This document shows positions 27,558 to 36,835 of a stretch of DNA of 64,000 nucleotides, one piece after another (the first letter of the stretch is position 1; every line of letters begins with the position of its first letter). Under the pieces are notes generated by a model, which was given only the letters and a program-made list of their open reading frames with translations, did no database searches and had not been told where the DNA came from. Both the position numbers and the translations under genes were made by a program. This stretch comes from Bacteroidales bacterium. Its GTDB lineage: Bacteria > Bacteroidota > Bacteroidia > Bacteroidales > Marinilabiliaceae. The stretch lies in NCBI GenBank assembly GCA_900766825.1, contig CAAFWU010000016.1, positions 1 through 64,000 of the forward strand, in the 5' to 3' direction.

Positions 27558-30500
27558 AATCAGCATACTGATATCGGTCTACCTCGCTCTGTTCGTCATA
27601 TTTGTTACCAACCTCTCGGCCCAAAACATCTCTCGTTTCGAGTATTTCGGTTCCGAGAAAGGCTTGTCTCAAAACTCCGTCTACAGCATGTTCTGTGACG
27701 AGAATGGTTTCTTGTGGATTGGCACCATGAACGGCCTCAACCGTTTCGACGGCAAGTACTTTAAGGTCTATAGCCACACCATGTCTCGCGATCTCTCTGC
27801 CGATGGCGAACCCTCTGTCAACGGACGCATCGAGCGCATTTGGGGCGACAAACGGCACTATGTTTGGCTCGAGACCTACGATGGGCAGTACCGTTTTTTC
27901 AATCAGCGAACCGAGAAGTTTAGCGTGCTGCCTGGTGCCGACAGCATGGGAAGGCCCGACGAGGCCACAGCCTTCTCGCAGTATGCCGATGACATGGTAA
28001 TTGTGGGAACCAAAAATTCGGGTCTCTTCATCCTTCGCTACAATGAGACCACCCTATCCTACGACCGCGAAAATATCTCTATTACCGACAATTACGGAAA
28101 ACCCAAGAACATCCTCTCGCTCCTAACCGATGCCAATGGCACCCTATGGATTGAGACCAACGATGGCATCCTCTCCATCGACGAGCAGCGCATGCGGGTA
28201 TCTGGCATCACCCCAACCCAAAAACTCCTCGAAATGCCCATGAGCGGCGCCATATGCGAGACCAGTTCCGATGTGCTCTTTGGCACCCGAGGTCATGGTC
28301 TGCTCCGATGCGACAAACACTCGGGCAACATAACCAACGTTAGCGGCACTTACATAACCGACCATATGGGTGTGGTCAAGCTCCATCATGTGCAAGGCAA
28401 GGGCACTCTGGTGGCCACCGACAATGCCCATCTCTTTGTTATTGACAACAATGGGGTGGTGGAGCCCATTCAATATCATGGTACCGATGTGGCCAATGTT
28501 GAGAATTTTTACACCGACCGTTTCGACCAAGTTTGGATAACCACGGCTGGCAAAGGCGTGACCCGCTACGATATGTTGGCCCACGAGTCGAAGTTCTACC
28601 AACTGGTGCCCTCCGACCTTGCGGCCTCCATTGATCAGGAACGACCCTTTTTCTACGAGGACTCTGGCAAAGACCTCTGGATAGGTCTGCACGGCGGTGG
28701 TCTGCTACGCTACGACCGTTTGCAAGATAGGTTCTATGCTTGGCTCAACGACATGGCCGACCCCCATTCCATACCCTCCAACGTTGTTCACTGCATGACC
28801 GAGGACAAGGCTGGCAATCTATGGGTGGGCACGGGACCATATCTCGGTGGCTTGGTGCGCGTTATGGAAGATAGTAAAGCTTTTCGAACCATAGCCCCCA
28901 ATTCCAAGGGCAGGACACACACCGACAATGTGGTTCGCAGCATGCTCACCGACAATGCTGGTCACGTATGGGTGGGCACAAAAGGGTGCGATATCTGCGT
29001 CTTCGACTCCAACGGACAATTGGTCTCCTCAACCAATAAACTCAAGTGCTCCGATGGGCAGATGGTTAGCGGCATGCCCTACGGCTTTCTGGTAACCCAC
29101 GACAATAGGCTCTGGATTGCCACCAAGGGCAAGGGCATCTTCATATCCTCGGCTCCCGTCAACTTCTCAAACCCCAAGATCGACGAGATTATCTTCGATC
29201 GCATTGACCGTACTCTGCTTGTTCAGAGTGCTAACTCACAGGCACTTAGTCACGACTATATCTATTCGCTGACCGAAGATGAGCGAGGACAGATTTGGGC
29301 TGCCTCCTATGGCGGCGGTCTCTATCGCATTAGCACCAACGGCCGTACGATGGACATCGATGTCTTCTCGTCGCAAAACAGCCCCCTGCTATCCGACAAG
29401 GTGCGCTACGTGATGGTGGACTCTAAAGGCGGACTTTGGATTGGTTCGGTAAATGGCGTTAACTACATAATTGCCAAAGATTTGGGTTCTAAATTGCCCA
29501 TTATGCAGAGCTTTACCTACGATGCCAATGCCGAGTCTTTGGGCTACAACGACATATGCTATATTTTCGAGGATTCGCAGGGCGACATCTATTTTGCCAC
29601 CATGGGCGGCGGCCTCACCGTTATGTCGCAGCGTCAGGGCACGCGCCACTTCAAGACCTACACCAACCTCAACGGTTTGTGCAACAACACGGTCTACGGC
29701 ATAACACAGGATGCTCGTGGCGACATCTGGATTTCCACCGAGAACGGCATCTCCTGTCTCAATCGCGATAGGGGCTCCTTTGAGTCTTTTAACGACAATA
29801 AGGGCTTGGCTTTCAATAGTTTCTCGGAAGCCTCAGTGTGCAAACAGGCCGATGGCTCCATACTCTTTGGCGGCTCCAATGGTTTCACCTGCATACGCCC
29901 ACAAGACATTCCGCAGCGCCGGTGCGACGAGCCCCTTATGCTCACCGACCTCTTCATCAACAACACCGAGCAGCATCTGACTGACGATAAAACATTGAAA
30001 GAGAGCATCTCGTTTGCCAAGGAGATTGTTCTACAACATTCGCAAAGCAACATTGCCGTGCGCTATGCCTCGATGGATTTCACCGACCCCCGTAGCGCGC
30101 GCTACTCCTATATCCTCGAGGGGCTGGACAAAGATTGGAACAACGTGGGCAACGAGGACCGCGCCGTATACACCAACCTGACCCCAGGCAATTATAAGCT
30201 CAAAATCAGGCACATGACCTCCAACGGTCTTTGGAGCACACAGACTCGCGATTTGGACATAACGGTGTTGCCTCCTCTCTGGCTATCTCCTTGGGCCATA
30301 GTTCTCTACGTGGCTCTGGCCATGCTCGTACTCTTCTGGGTCTATCGCAACTGGAAGCGCATTAACAAATATCGCGAAGAACTTAATGTCGAGAAACGCC
30401 TCAACGACGTCAAACTCCAGTTTTTCACCAACATAGCCCACGAGATCCGCACACCTCTCACCCTCATTGTCTCGCCCATCGACTCGCTGCTCAGTCAGCC

Positions 30501-32142
30501 CATCGATGCCGATGTTCGCAGTCAGATTGTGACCATACGCCGCAGTGCCGACCGTCTGCTCAAACTCGTGAGCCAGCTCCTCGAATTCCGCAAGGTGCAG
30601 GAGAAGAAGGTGCACCTAACCATTCGCGAGGTGGAAATCGGCACCTTCGCTCGCCAATGTGCCGACACCTTTGCCCCCTTGGCCAAGCAGAAACAGATTA
30701 ACTTCGTTTGCCAAATTCCCTCTGGGCTCAGTAAGGTATGGTTGGACACCGACGAGATGGACACCGTTATCTACAACCTACTCTCCAATGCCTTTAAGTT
30801 TACAAACTCGGGCAAAAGCGTAGAGTTGGCCATCTCTCAGACCTCTACGCATACCTATATTACAGTATCCGACCAGGGTCGCGGCATTGACCCCAACGAT
30901 GTGGGCGAACTCTTTAAGCAATACTCCATCCTCAGTACCAACGACCTCTCGGGCACTGGCATAGGTCTCTCCCTCTCCCACAGTTTGGTCGAGCTGCACC
31001 ATGGTCAGCTAACCGTGGAGTCTGAACTCGGTGTGGGCTCCACCTTCCGCATTGCTTTGCTCAATGGTCGTGCACATTTCGACAGCGACCCCATTGTATC
31101 CTTTGCCCCAAGCAATGGTTCCGAAGCCAATGCCGCTGCCAATGGAAATATGCCACCCATGCAGTCCATGCTGGCCCATGTGACCATCGACGATGTCTCC
31201 ACCCCCTCCGCTGCCCCCGTGGCTCAGGCCCCAGCCGATGCCCCTCAGGTTCTTATTGTGGAGGATAATGACGACATCCGTTCCTATTTGCTCCGTTCGC
31301 TCAGTCCCATCTTCCGTGTTCGCGAGGCCCACAACGGTCAGGAGGCTCTCGAAATGGTGGCCGCCGAGGTGCCAGATCTCATCATCACCGACCTCATGAT
31401 GCCCGTTATGTCTGGTGAGGCCCTTATTCAGAAACTTCGTGCCGACTTCACCACAAGCCATGTGCTCATTGTGGCGCTGTCGGCCAAATCGTCGGTCGAC
31501 GACCAAATAGATGTCTACAACAATGGCGCCGACGCCTACTTGACCAAGCCTTTCAATGTCCACCACCTCATTGCCGTGGCCAAGTCCCTCCTCCGCCGAC
31601 GTGCCAATACGGTAACCCAACTTGTGGGCCTCCCCCTCAATAACGCAAGCGATGCCTACACAACCCATGGGACCCCACTTGCCGAAGGCGAACCACAAAA
31701 TGCCGAAGTGCAGTGTGAGAACGAAGAGGTTGACGAGACTGTTTTGGCCGAACGATACGAGCAGAGCCAAGACCTCTTGCAGAACACCGACGTTACCGTG
31801 GCCCTCCCCAAAAAGGACGAAGAGTTCCTCCGCAACGTCATTAGCTTTGTCGAGGCCAACTATAAGCAAAACCCTGGCATTGAGCAGTTTGCCGAGCACT
31901 TTAATATGAGCCGCACCGTGTTCTATAACAAGGTCAAGAGCCTCACAGGCAAGGGTCCTCTCGACTTCGTACGTCAAATAAGGTTCAAAATTGCAGCCGA
32001 CATGCTCCGCAAGGGCTACAACGTATCCGAGGCCGCCTTCGAGATTGGCTACTCCGACGTCAAGTACTTCAGCAAACTCTTCAAACAGTTCTTTGGCTAT
32101 TCCCCAAGTCAGGAAAAGAAAAATGCCGACAAATCGAACTAA
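27550..32142 (+). CDS. Hybrid two-component system protein (sensor kinase, receiver and AraC regulator in one chain)
   Basis: A 1530-residue protein. Signal/TM at residues 1-24; two seven-bladed Reg_prop propellers (repeats such as LWIGTMNGLNRFDG, VWVGTKG, LWIGSVNGVNYI) to about 790; a Y_Y_Y domain about 830-905; a TM helix about 910-933; HisKA with phospho-acceptor H964 in NIAHEIRTPL; HATPase with N-box YNLLSNAFKF and GTGIGLSLSHSLVELHHGQL; a receiver with D1281 in IITDLMMPVMSG; and AraC HTH about 1425-1523. In Bacteroides such proteins sense breakdown products of a polysaccharide and switch on its utilisation genes. No SusC/SusD locus adjoins it. The nearest carbohydrate enzymes are the pectin genes 20 kb away, so its target is not evident. 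Confidence 0.95.
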   Translation: MNRISILISVYLALFVIFVTNLSAQNISRFEYFGSEKGLSQNSVYSMFCDENGFLWIGTMNGLNRFDGKYFKVYSHTMSRDLSADGEPSVNGRIERIWGDKRHYVWLETYDGQYRFFNQRTEKFSVLPGADSMGRPDEATAFSQYADDMVIVGTKNSGLFILRYNETTLSYDRENISITDNYGKPKNILSLLTDANGTLWIETNDGILSIDEQRMRVSGITPTQKLLEMPMSGAICETSSDVLFGTRGHGLLRCDKHSGNITNVSGTYITDHMGVVKLHHVQGKGTLVATDNAHLFVIDNNGVVEPIQYHGTDVANVENFYTDRFDQVWITTAGKGVTRYDMLAHESKFYQLVPSDLAASIDQERPFFYEDSGKDLWIGLHGGGLLRYDRLQDRFYAWLNDMADPHSIPSNVVHCMTEDKAGNLWVGTGPYLGGLVRVMEDSKAFRTIAPNSKGRTHTDNVVRSMLTDNAGHVWVGTKGCDICVFDSNGQLVSSTNKLKCSDGQMVSGMPYGFLVTHDNRLWIATKGKGIFISSAPVNFSNPKIDEIIFDRIDRTLLVQSANSQALSHDYIYSLTEDERGQIWAASYGGGLYRISTNGRTMDIDVFSSQNSPLLSDKVRYVMVDSKGGLWIGSVNGVNYIIAKDLGSKLPIMQSFTYDANAESLGYNDICYIFEDSQGDIYFATMGGGLTVMSQRQGTRHFKTYTNLNGLCNNTVYGITQDARGDIWISTENGISCLNRDRGSFESFNDNKGLAFNSFSEASVCKQADGSILFGGSNGFTCIRPQDIPQRRCDEPLMLTDLFINNTEQHLTDDKTLKESISFAKEIVLQHSQSNIAVRYASMDFTDPRSARYSYILEGLDKDWNNVGNEDRAVYTNLTPGNYKLKIRHMTSNGLWSTQTRDLDITVLPPLWLSPWAIVLYVALAMLVLFWVYRNWKRINKYREELNVEKRLNDVKLQFFTNIAHEIRTPLTLIVSPIDSLLSQPIDADVRSQIVTIRRSADRLLKLVSQLLEFRKVQEKKVHLTIREVEIGTFARQCADTFAPLAKQKQINFVCQIPSGLSKVWLDTDEMDTVIYNLLSNAFKFTNSGKSVELAISQTSTHTYITVSDQGRGIDPNDVGELFKQYSILSTNDLSGTGIGLSLSHSLVELHHGQLTVESELGVGSTFRIALLNGRAHFDSDPIVSFAPSNGSEANAAANGNMPPMQSMLAHVTIDDVSTPSAAPVAQAPADAPQVLIVEDNDDIRSYLLRSLSPIFRVREAHNGQEALEMVAAEVPDLIITDLMMPVMSGEALIQKLRADFTTSHVLIVALSAKSSVDDQIDVYNNGADAYLTKPFNVHHLIAVAKSLLRRRANTVTQLVGLPLNNASDAYTTHGTPLAEGEPQNAEVQCENEEVDETVLAERYEQSQDLLQNTDVTVALPKKDEEFLRNVISFVEANYKQNPGIEQFAEHFNMSRTVFYNKVKSLTGKGPLDFVRQIRFKIAADMLRKGYNVSEAAFEIGYSDVKYFSKLFKQFFGYSPSQEKKNADKSN

Positions 32143-32160
32143 TATCTATTGCATTACACA

Positions 32161-32197
32161 AGGGGCTCGAGGCTTAGGCTTCGGGCTCCTTTTTTTT
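32161..32197 (+). terminator. Terminator of the hybrid sensor gene
   Basis: A 13-bp stem with three wobble pairs (32161-32173 with 32178-32190) is followed by seven T. Confidence 0.8.
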
Positions 32198-32281
32198 GTG
32201 TTATCTCATATTCACTCCCCAGATCCTCAATGTGCCGAAAAAATGCATAAATTTATGACCTCAACATAACACACTTTGCCA

Positions 32282-32650
32282 ATGAACATAGAAGAAGCAC
32301 GCGACTATCTGCTCTCGCTCCCAGAGGTGACAGAGGACATGCCTTTCGACGAAACCACCATAACATTCCGCATCGTGGGCAAAATTTTTGCCTGTCTCTC
32401 CACCGACCGCCCCGAGTGGCTCACCCTCAAGTGCGACCCCGATAAGGCCCTTGACCTCCGTCGCGAACACTCCGAGGTGGAGCCCGCCTACCATTGGAAT
32501 AAAAAACACTGGATTCAAGTGAATATGCTCGGCAACCTCCCAGACTCTATGCTTCAGAGCCTCATGCGTCATGCCTTTGCGTGCGTGGTGGCTGGCATGA
32601 CTCGTAAACTTCGTGCCGAACATCCAAATTTTCAGGACGTTAAACCATAA
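32282..32650 (+). CDS. YjbR/MmcQ family protein
   Basis: A 122-residue protein of the DUF419 fold. The family signs are LPEVTEDMPF at the start, KIFACLSTDRPEWLTLKCDP in the middle, and HWIQVNMLGNLPD ahead of the C-terminal helix. The fold is cyclic-AMP-binding-like and often assumed to bind DNA, but no biochemical role is established. A TTG at 32276 is in frame. The ATG at 32282 gives the usual MNIEEARDYL start. The lipoprotein gene follows after 11 bases, and then the AlkD-like gene, so the three probably form an operon. Confidence 0.85.
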   Translation: MNIEEARDYLLSLPEVTEDMPFDETTITFRIVGKIFACLSTDRPEWLTLKCDPDKALDLRREHSEVEPAYHWNKKHWIQVNMLGNLPDSMLQSLMRHAFACVVAGMTRKLRAEHPNFQDVKP

Positions 32651-32661
32651 TATGCCATTTT

Positions 32662-33078
32662 ATGAAACACACTTTTCCTCATAGGCTAAGACACATCTCC
32701 CAATCCCTCTTGCGTCCCCTTGCTCTGCTATCTCTATCTCTCATTGCCCAAGCTTGTCAGCAGCACGAGACAACTGTCCCCATCGAGGGCACATGGACCA
32801 TGCCCATCCCCGAAATGGGCGATATGCGATTTGGTTTCACCCTTCGCCTCGATGGCTCTGCCGAGGTGATTGGTGCCGCAACCTTGGTCTACGAGTCGTG
32901 GTCCCTGTCTAACAACCATCTCATTATCAATGGCCTTAGCATTGGCAATCGTCAGACATGTCCCTTCTCGGACACCATGCTCATTGTCAAACTCACCCCC
33001 GACACCTTAGTCCTCTCTCGAGATTTCGCCACAAACGATATTCTGGGTACCTACACACGTGAAAAAACAGAACAATGA
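32662..33078 (+). CDS. Small lipoprotein, lipocalin-like
   Basis: 138 residues. A basic N-terminus and hydrophobic stretch end in LIAQACQQ, a lipobox-like site with Cys about 32. The body is beta-rich (IEGTWTMPIPEMGDMRFGFT, then DTLVLSRDF) and resembles the lipocalin-like domain found in many Bacteroidota lipoproteins, in which the GTW after the leader starts the barrel. The ligand is unknown. The stop overlaps the next start by 4 bases (ATGA), so it is coupled to the repair gene. Confidence 0.65.
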   Translation: MKHTFPHRLRHISQSLLRPLALLSLSLIAQACQQHETTVPIEGTWTMPIPEMGDMRFGFTLRLDGSAEVIGAATLVYESWSLSNNHLIINGLSIGNRQTCPFSDTMLIVKLTPDTLVLSRDFATNDILGTYTREKTEQ

Positions 33079-33869
33079 AAAAACAAGACCAACGAATGTG
33101 GAACACCACGGCCGAGGAGATAGAGAGCGAACTCATGGCCATGCGCAACGAAGCCGATGTCCCTGGCTTGCAGCGTTTCTTTAAAACTGGCAAAGGTGAA
33201 TATGCCGAGGGCGATAAGTTCTTGGGTCTTCGCAATCCCCAAACGCGCATGGTGGTCAAGGCAGCCAAGCTAACTGTTAAACCAGACCAGTTGCTTTTGC
33301 TCACCAACTCGCCATGGCACGAGATCCGTCTATCGGGCTTCCTCCTCATGGTCGAGGAGACCAATGCAGCTTTGCCCAAAAGGAGTGACTCGCCCGATGA
33401 GCTAAAACGCAAAGCCCAGATGCGCCAGTCTGTTGCCGAACTCTACCTCAGTCAAGCTCACATGGCCAACAACTGGGACTTGGTGGACCTCTCGTGCCCC
33501 ACCATAATTGGCGAGTGGTTGGCCTACCCATCGGCCGACGGCACCATGCCCAGCACCCATATTCTGGACCAGTTGGCCGAAGACCCATGTCTCTGGCGCC
33601 AGCGCATAGCCATGGTTTCCACTCTGGGTCTCATACGCCACTCCCGCACCGAGGAGGCTCTTCGACTGGCTGCTAAGTTGCTGGGGCATCCTCATCATCT
33701 GATGCACAAAGCCGTGGGCTGGATGCTCCGCGAGGTGGGCAAAAAAGACCTCGAAGCCTTGCGCGACTTTTTGTCCGACCACGCCACTCAGATGCCACGC
33801 ACCGCACTGCGCTACGCCATTGAGCGACTCGATGAAACGGAACGGCAGATGTGGCTTAAGAAAAAATAA
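33075..33869 (+). CDS. DNA alkylation repair protein, AlkD-like HEAT-repeat glycosylase
   Basis: A 264-residue all-helical protein. The blocks KTGKGEYAEGDKFLGLRNPQ, NNWDLVDLSCPTIIGEWL and HHLMHKAVGWMLREVGKKD are those of the AlkD/AlkC family (PF08713), with WDLVD carrying the Asp and Trp that face damaged bases. AlkD-type enzymes release positively charged alkylated bases such as 3- and 7-methylpurines. The length is slightly above the 235 or so of Bacillus AlkD. It is the last core gene before the accessory island. Confidence 0.88.
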   Translation: MKKQDQRMWNTTAEEIESELMAMRNEADVPGLQRFFKTGKGEYAEGDKFLGLRNPQTRMVVKAAKLTVKPDQLLLLTNSPWHEIRLSGFLLMVEETNAALPKRSDSPDELKRKAQMRQSVAELYLSQAHMANNWDLVDLSCPTIIGEWLAYPSADGTMPSTHILDQLAEDPCLWRQRIAMVSTLGLIRHSRTEEALRLAAKLLGHPHHLMHKAVGWMLREVGKKDLEALRDFLSDHATQMPRTALRYAIERLDETERQMWLKKK

Positions 33870-33983
33870 GTGAATACAAGGTCGAGTATCTTTTGGCTTA
33901 ACCCCTTTGTGTCCATTATCGATATTATTTTTTGCTATTCTTATCTGAGAAAAGGAATAGGCAAAAGTCAAAATTTTTGATTT

Positions 33984-34424
33984 TCACCTTCTGTTTGTGC
34001 AGCCAATGGATGCTTTAATGTTGAGATCAAGAAATTTTTTACAATTGCATTGAACTTTTACTGAAGAGTACTCCTCGAAGAATATTTCCATGTTATAGAT
34101 GTTCCTTCTGCTATCCCCATTTGAGCATTTTATGCCTTGTTTGAAATTCTGCTTTCTTTGCCCTTGAATTTCACCAGTCATTCGATTGGTCAGTATCTGG
34201 TCATTATCTGCGAATTCTGTCTCATATTGGACATCTCCATAATAAAAGGCTACACCGTATTATAGAATGCAGAAATCATAATAGAATGTTAACTGATTGT
34301 TAGTTTGGTAACGTTAAATAATCATTTCCATTCTTACCTCGGTTGGGAGGATACTTGCAGTTGTATGCGAATTCCATTTGTTCACTACCGACATAGTCTT
34401 TCCAATATTCTTTTTTTTACTCAT
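33984..34424 (-). pseudogene. Decayed coding DNA, family unknown
   Basis: Two minus-strand pieces read like real protein but have no intact gene. From an ATG at 34424 a run of eight A (34418-34411) is followed by a frame encoding EYWKDYVGSEQMEFAYNCKY and more, ending at 34300. One extra A in the run would join it to the ATG. After a short gap a second open stretch (to 33984) encodes FYYGDVQYETEFADNDQ and FFEEYSSVKVQCNCKKF. Codon use and composition match the operon upstream. The 33870-34464 gap contains nothing else I can support. Whether both pieces came from one gene is uncertain. Confidence 0.35.
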
Positions 34425-34464
34425 AGTATAGGAGTATAACACTCATCGAAGTGTTAATGTTCCA

Positions 34465-34860
34465 TTATCTCTCCAAATCATGGTTTCTTTTATAGTTCAC
34501 ACAAACATAGTCGCATTCGCGCAACCATTCAAGCAGAGTCAGATCCCGATTCAGCAGACTAGAATCCTTTAGGTTTAAGGACAATGCCTCCGACAGGGTC
34601 ATTACATGCTCTTCTCTGGCACCATCTGAACCTATACCTTGACCTACCAGATATTCTTCGTAATACATTCTGACAAGATAAATCTCATCCTCATTTTCGT
34701 ATTCCGAAACAAGAAGGTCATTTAACCCTGTTATCTCATATTCCTCTTTGTATTGAAGATTCTTGAAGAAATTCTCTTCGTTTGGAGAAACATAATTCCC
34801 CTCCATAAGACGGAAGAGTTCTTCGTCTGCTTTTGGTAAAGTATGTTTTTTAGTTGTCAT
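34465..34860 (-). CDS. Small acidic protein B, paralogue of the protein at 35422-35829
   Basis: Unrecognised, 131 residues, no signal peptide. It aligns along its last 80 residues with the 135-residue protein two genes upstream, at about 40 percent identity by eye. Shared blocks are EIYLVR/QIYLLR, EEYLVGQGI/DEFILGQGI, and LEWLRECDY/WEWLRQRDY. The duplication within one operon suggests the two have related partners, as immunity or adaptor proteins often do, but nothing shows this directly. It is last in the four-gene operon, 73 bases after the orphan gene, and is strongly A+T-rich. Confidence 0.6.
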   Translation of the reverse strand: MTTKKHTLPKADEELFRLMEGNYVSPNEENFFKNLQYKEEYEITGLNDLLVSEYENEDEIYLVRMYYEEYLVGQGIGSDGAREEHVMTLSEALSLNLKDSSLLNRDLTLLEWLRECDYVCVNYKRNHDLER

Positions 34861-34933
34861 GATGAACTGAGTTTTTGTTATGATAAAAGTTGAGGATATG
34901 CATTTTGATTAGCCTATCCTCAACTTAATTATC

Positions 34934-35419
34934 CTATGGACGGAATTTCACGTTTGGATTAAAATGATGGATAATAGGACCATACTTTGCAATCTCCTCA
35001 TCAGTCATCAAACGAGCGTTGTTAGATTTGCGTTTGAATTTGTCCACGTATTTCCCATATTTGTCATTCCACACACGTACTGATGTGTACTCTTGGACGT
35101 GAACGACCCCTTTGGGAAATGTCTCACTAACGCTTCCTCGAGTCTTGTTCTGATGGGTGTGGTTCCAATCAAAATCAAGTTTCATCTTCTTCCCTGCATA
35201 GAGTTTTGCCTGTGTGGCATTGCCCTCTTTATCAGGATAGAAGTAAATCTCACATTCTCCTGAATAAGCTGGCAAGTGTGCATGGTCTCCAAATGGATCC
35301 ATTTTGTCTGCAATCATTCTTCCAGTCACTCCATTTATTGTCATCCGCGATGACATGGAGGTATAAAGGTATGAATAGAAGTCATTCTTACCCTTGATGT
35401 ATGCGCGCTGATCTCCCAT
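34934..35419 (-). CDS. Orphan 161-residue protein in the DUF4417 operon
   Basis: Unrecognised. No signal peptide. The N-terminus (MGDQRAYIKGKNDFYSYLYT) is followed by a beta-rich centre (GECEIYFYPDKEG, AKLYAGKKMKLDFDWNHTHQ) and a basic C-terminus (DKFKRKSNNARLM, then IIHHFNPNVKFRP). The His-rich DWNHTHQNKTRG could be a metal or catalytic site, but I know no family with it. It begins 2 bases after the stop of the upstream small protein, so translation is coupled. Being sandwiched between two paralogous small proteins, it may be the effector or structural partner of the set; this is inference. Confidence 0.55.
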   Translation of the reverse strand: MGDQRAYIKGKNDFYSYLYTSMSSRMTINGVTGRMIADKMDPFGDHAHLPAYSGECEIYFYPDKEGNATQAKLYAGKKMKLDFDWNHTHQNKTRGSVSETFPKGVVHVQEYTSVRVWNDKYGKYVDKFKRKSNNARLMTDEEIAKYGPIIHHFNPNVKFRP

Positions 35420-35421
35420 GT

Positions 35422-35829
35422 TTACAAATATGCATAATTATGGTCAAACATTACTCCATCATAGTCTCTCTGACGCAGCCATTCCCAAAAAGTAACATTG
35501 TCCGTAAGGAATCCGCATTCCTTCATGTTAACATGAAGTACATAGGATAAGTTCATCGTATGTATTTCTGGTTTTCTGTCCTTTGCAATGCCTTGCCCGA
35601 GAATAAACTCGTCATATTGGTCGCGAAGCAGATATATCTGGTCGTCATTTTTATGTTCAGATATAATCAATTCCTTGCATGGTGCTAACTCTGTCAACAT
35701 TTTCTGACGCATGGTCTCAAAGAAGCATCGCTCGTTTTCACTCTGGTAATGGTCATCCATTTGCTGAAATAGCTGGATATCCTCGTTCCATAGTTCATTT
35801 TCTATATTAGAACAATCTATATGTATCAT
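35422..35829 (-). CDS. Small acidic protein A, paralogue of the protein at 34465-34860
   Basis: Unrecognised, 135 residues, acidic, cytoplasmic by lack of a signal. It shares LIISEHKNDDQIYLLRDQYD-type sequence with its downstream paralogue; the first 45 residues differ between the two. Its start overlaps the stop of the DUF4417 gene by 4 bases (ATGA) and its stop is 2 bases from the next start, so it is tightly coupled on both sides. Confidence 0.6.
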   Translation of the reverse strand: MIHIDCSNIENELWNEDIQLFQQMDDHYQSENERCFFETMRQKMLTELAPCKELIISEHKNDDQIYLLRDQYDEFILGQGIAKDRKPEIHTMNLSYVLHVNMKECGFLTDNVTFWEWLRQRDYDGVMFDHNYAYL

Positions 35830-36566
35830 TTCTTTCTCCGATTAAATATTGAAATGTTATCTTGAATAAAATATAAGGGTGTATGTAATCCTGGAACCTC
35901 CAAATTTGAGCCGTATACGATGATAGCTGTTGACGTGAGAGTTTCTTCCAATGCTCTCATCCCATACTGCCATAGTCGGTAGGCTGCAGAACACCATTTA
36001 ACACCTGTGCCACACACTCCGATAATACTGTTCTTAGGAAGTCCTTCGAAACAATATTCAAACGAATCGGCATTACTCCAGCTTGCTGTGGGTATCACGT
36101 TCAATCCGCATTGTTGCCAAAATGCTCCAGCAAATCTTGAGAGAAAGATATTGTGTTTATTCATCTGCACGGGCATATCAACATACAAAGAATAATCTGG
36201 TGTAAAGATGCAATCGAACTTTGACAATAGACTAGTAGTCCGCTCTAAATTTTTGTCGCATGCTGTAGCAAACTTATAATCATCTATAAAAAAGTGAATA
36301 GCTTGCCCCTGTCCATCTAATTTTGCGTGTGAGCCATATGCATGAAAAGCATAGTCTACACTTGAACAGTATGGACGAAGTATAGGGAACTCATTGGGGT
36401 AGGAAAACTTCATTCCTTCTGTCAAGTGCATATTATTCTGCTTAAGTTTCCTTCGTCTAGATGAAGTCAACCCTTGAAATACAGACAGATATCCGTTTTG
36501 TGTACAAGACATCTTATACATTTCTTTCGGATGGAAAAGAGAATTGTCTTGAAAAATCTTTATCAT
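35826..36566 (-). CDS. DUF4417 protein
   Basis: The stretch DCIFTPDYSLYVDMPVQMNK followed by RFAGAFWQQCGLNVIPTASW and SFEYCFEGLPKNSIIGVCGTG is the DUF4417 signature, a family found in phages, plasmids and bacterial islands with no established function. The protein is 246 residues. The C-terminus (LYFIQDNISIFNRRKK) is basic. It is first in a four-gene A+T-rich operon. Upstream lies TTTCAA-N18-TATAAT (about 36575-36604), which looks like a classical sigma-70 promoter rather than the host type, suggesting the operon came from elsewhere. Confidence 0.7.
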   Translation of the reverse strand: MIKIFQDNSLFHPKEMYKMSCTQNGYLSVFQGLTSSRRRKLKQNNMHLTEGMKFSYPNEFPILRPYCSSVDYAFHAYGSHAKLDGQGQAIHFFIDDYKFATACDKNLERTTSLLSKFDCIFTPDYSLYVDMPVQMNKHNIFLSRFAGAFWQQCGLNVIPTASWSNADSFEYCFEGLPKNSIIGVCGTGVKWCSAAYRLWQYGMRALEETLTSTAIIVYGSNLEVPGLHTPLYFIQDNISIFNRRKK

Positions 36567-36835
36567 GTAAACACATTATAGTGGCTCCTTTGACCACGTT
36601 GAAATGTTAAACTATGCCGATTTTTCGAGATTTATGCGGTATTCTGCAAAAAGTGAGTAATTTTGCAGCCATTTTTCCGACGCGCACCTCTCGAGCTTTA
36701 CGGGCTAAAGACCTTGAAATCGACGAATGCAAGTCTCTTCAATCCTCACATTATCGCCAAATGATATGGGGATTTTTCGCCCATAAAAGTATTAATATCT
36801 CATAGGCAACCTCCTTTCTTGTCTTGTTCGCCACT

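Noticed and set aside
36614..36805. 63-codon plus-strand ORF
   Set aside because: No family resemblance and no neighbour on that strand; a TAATTTTG word inside it suggests promoter sequence rather than coding.
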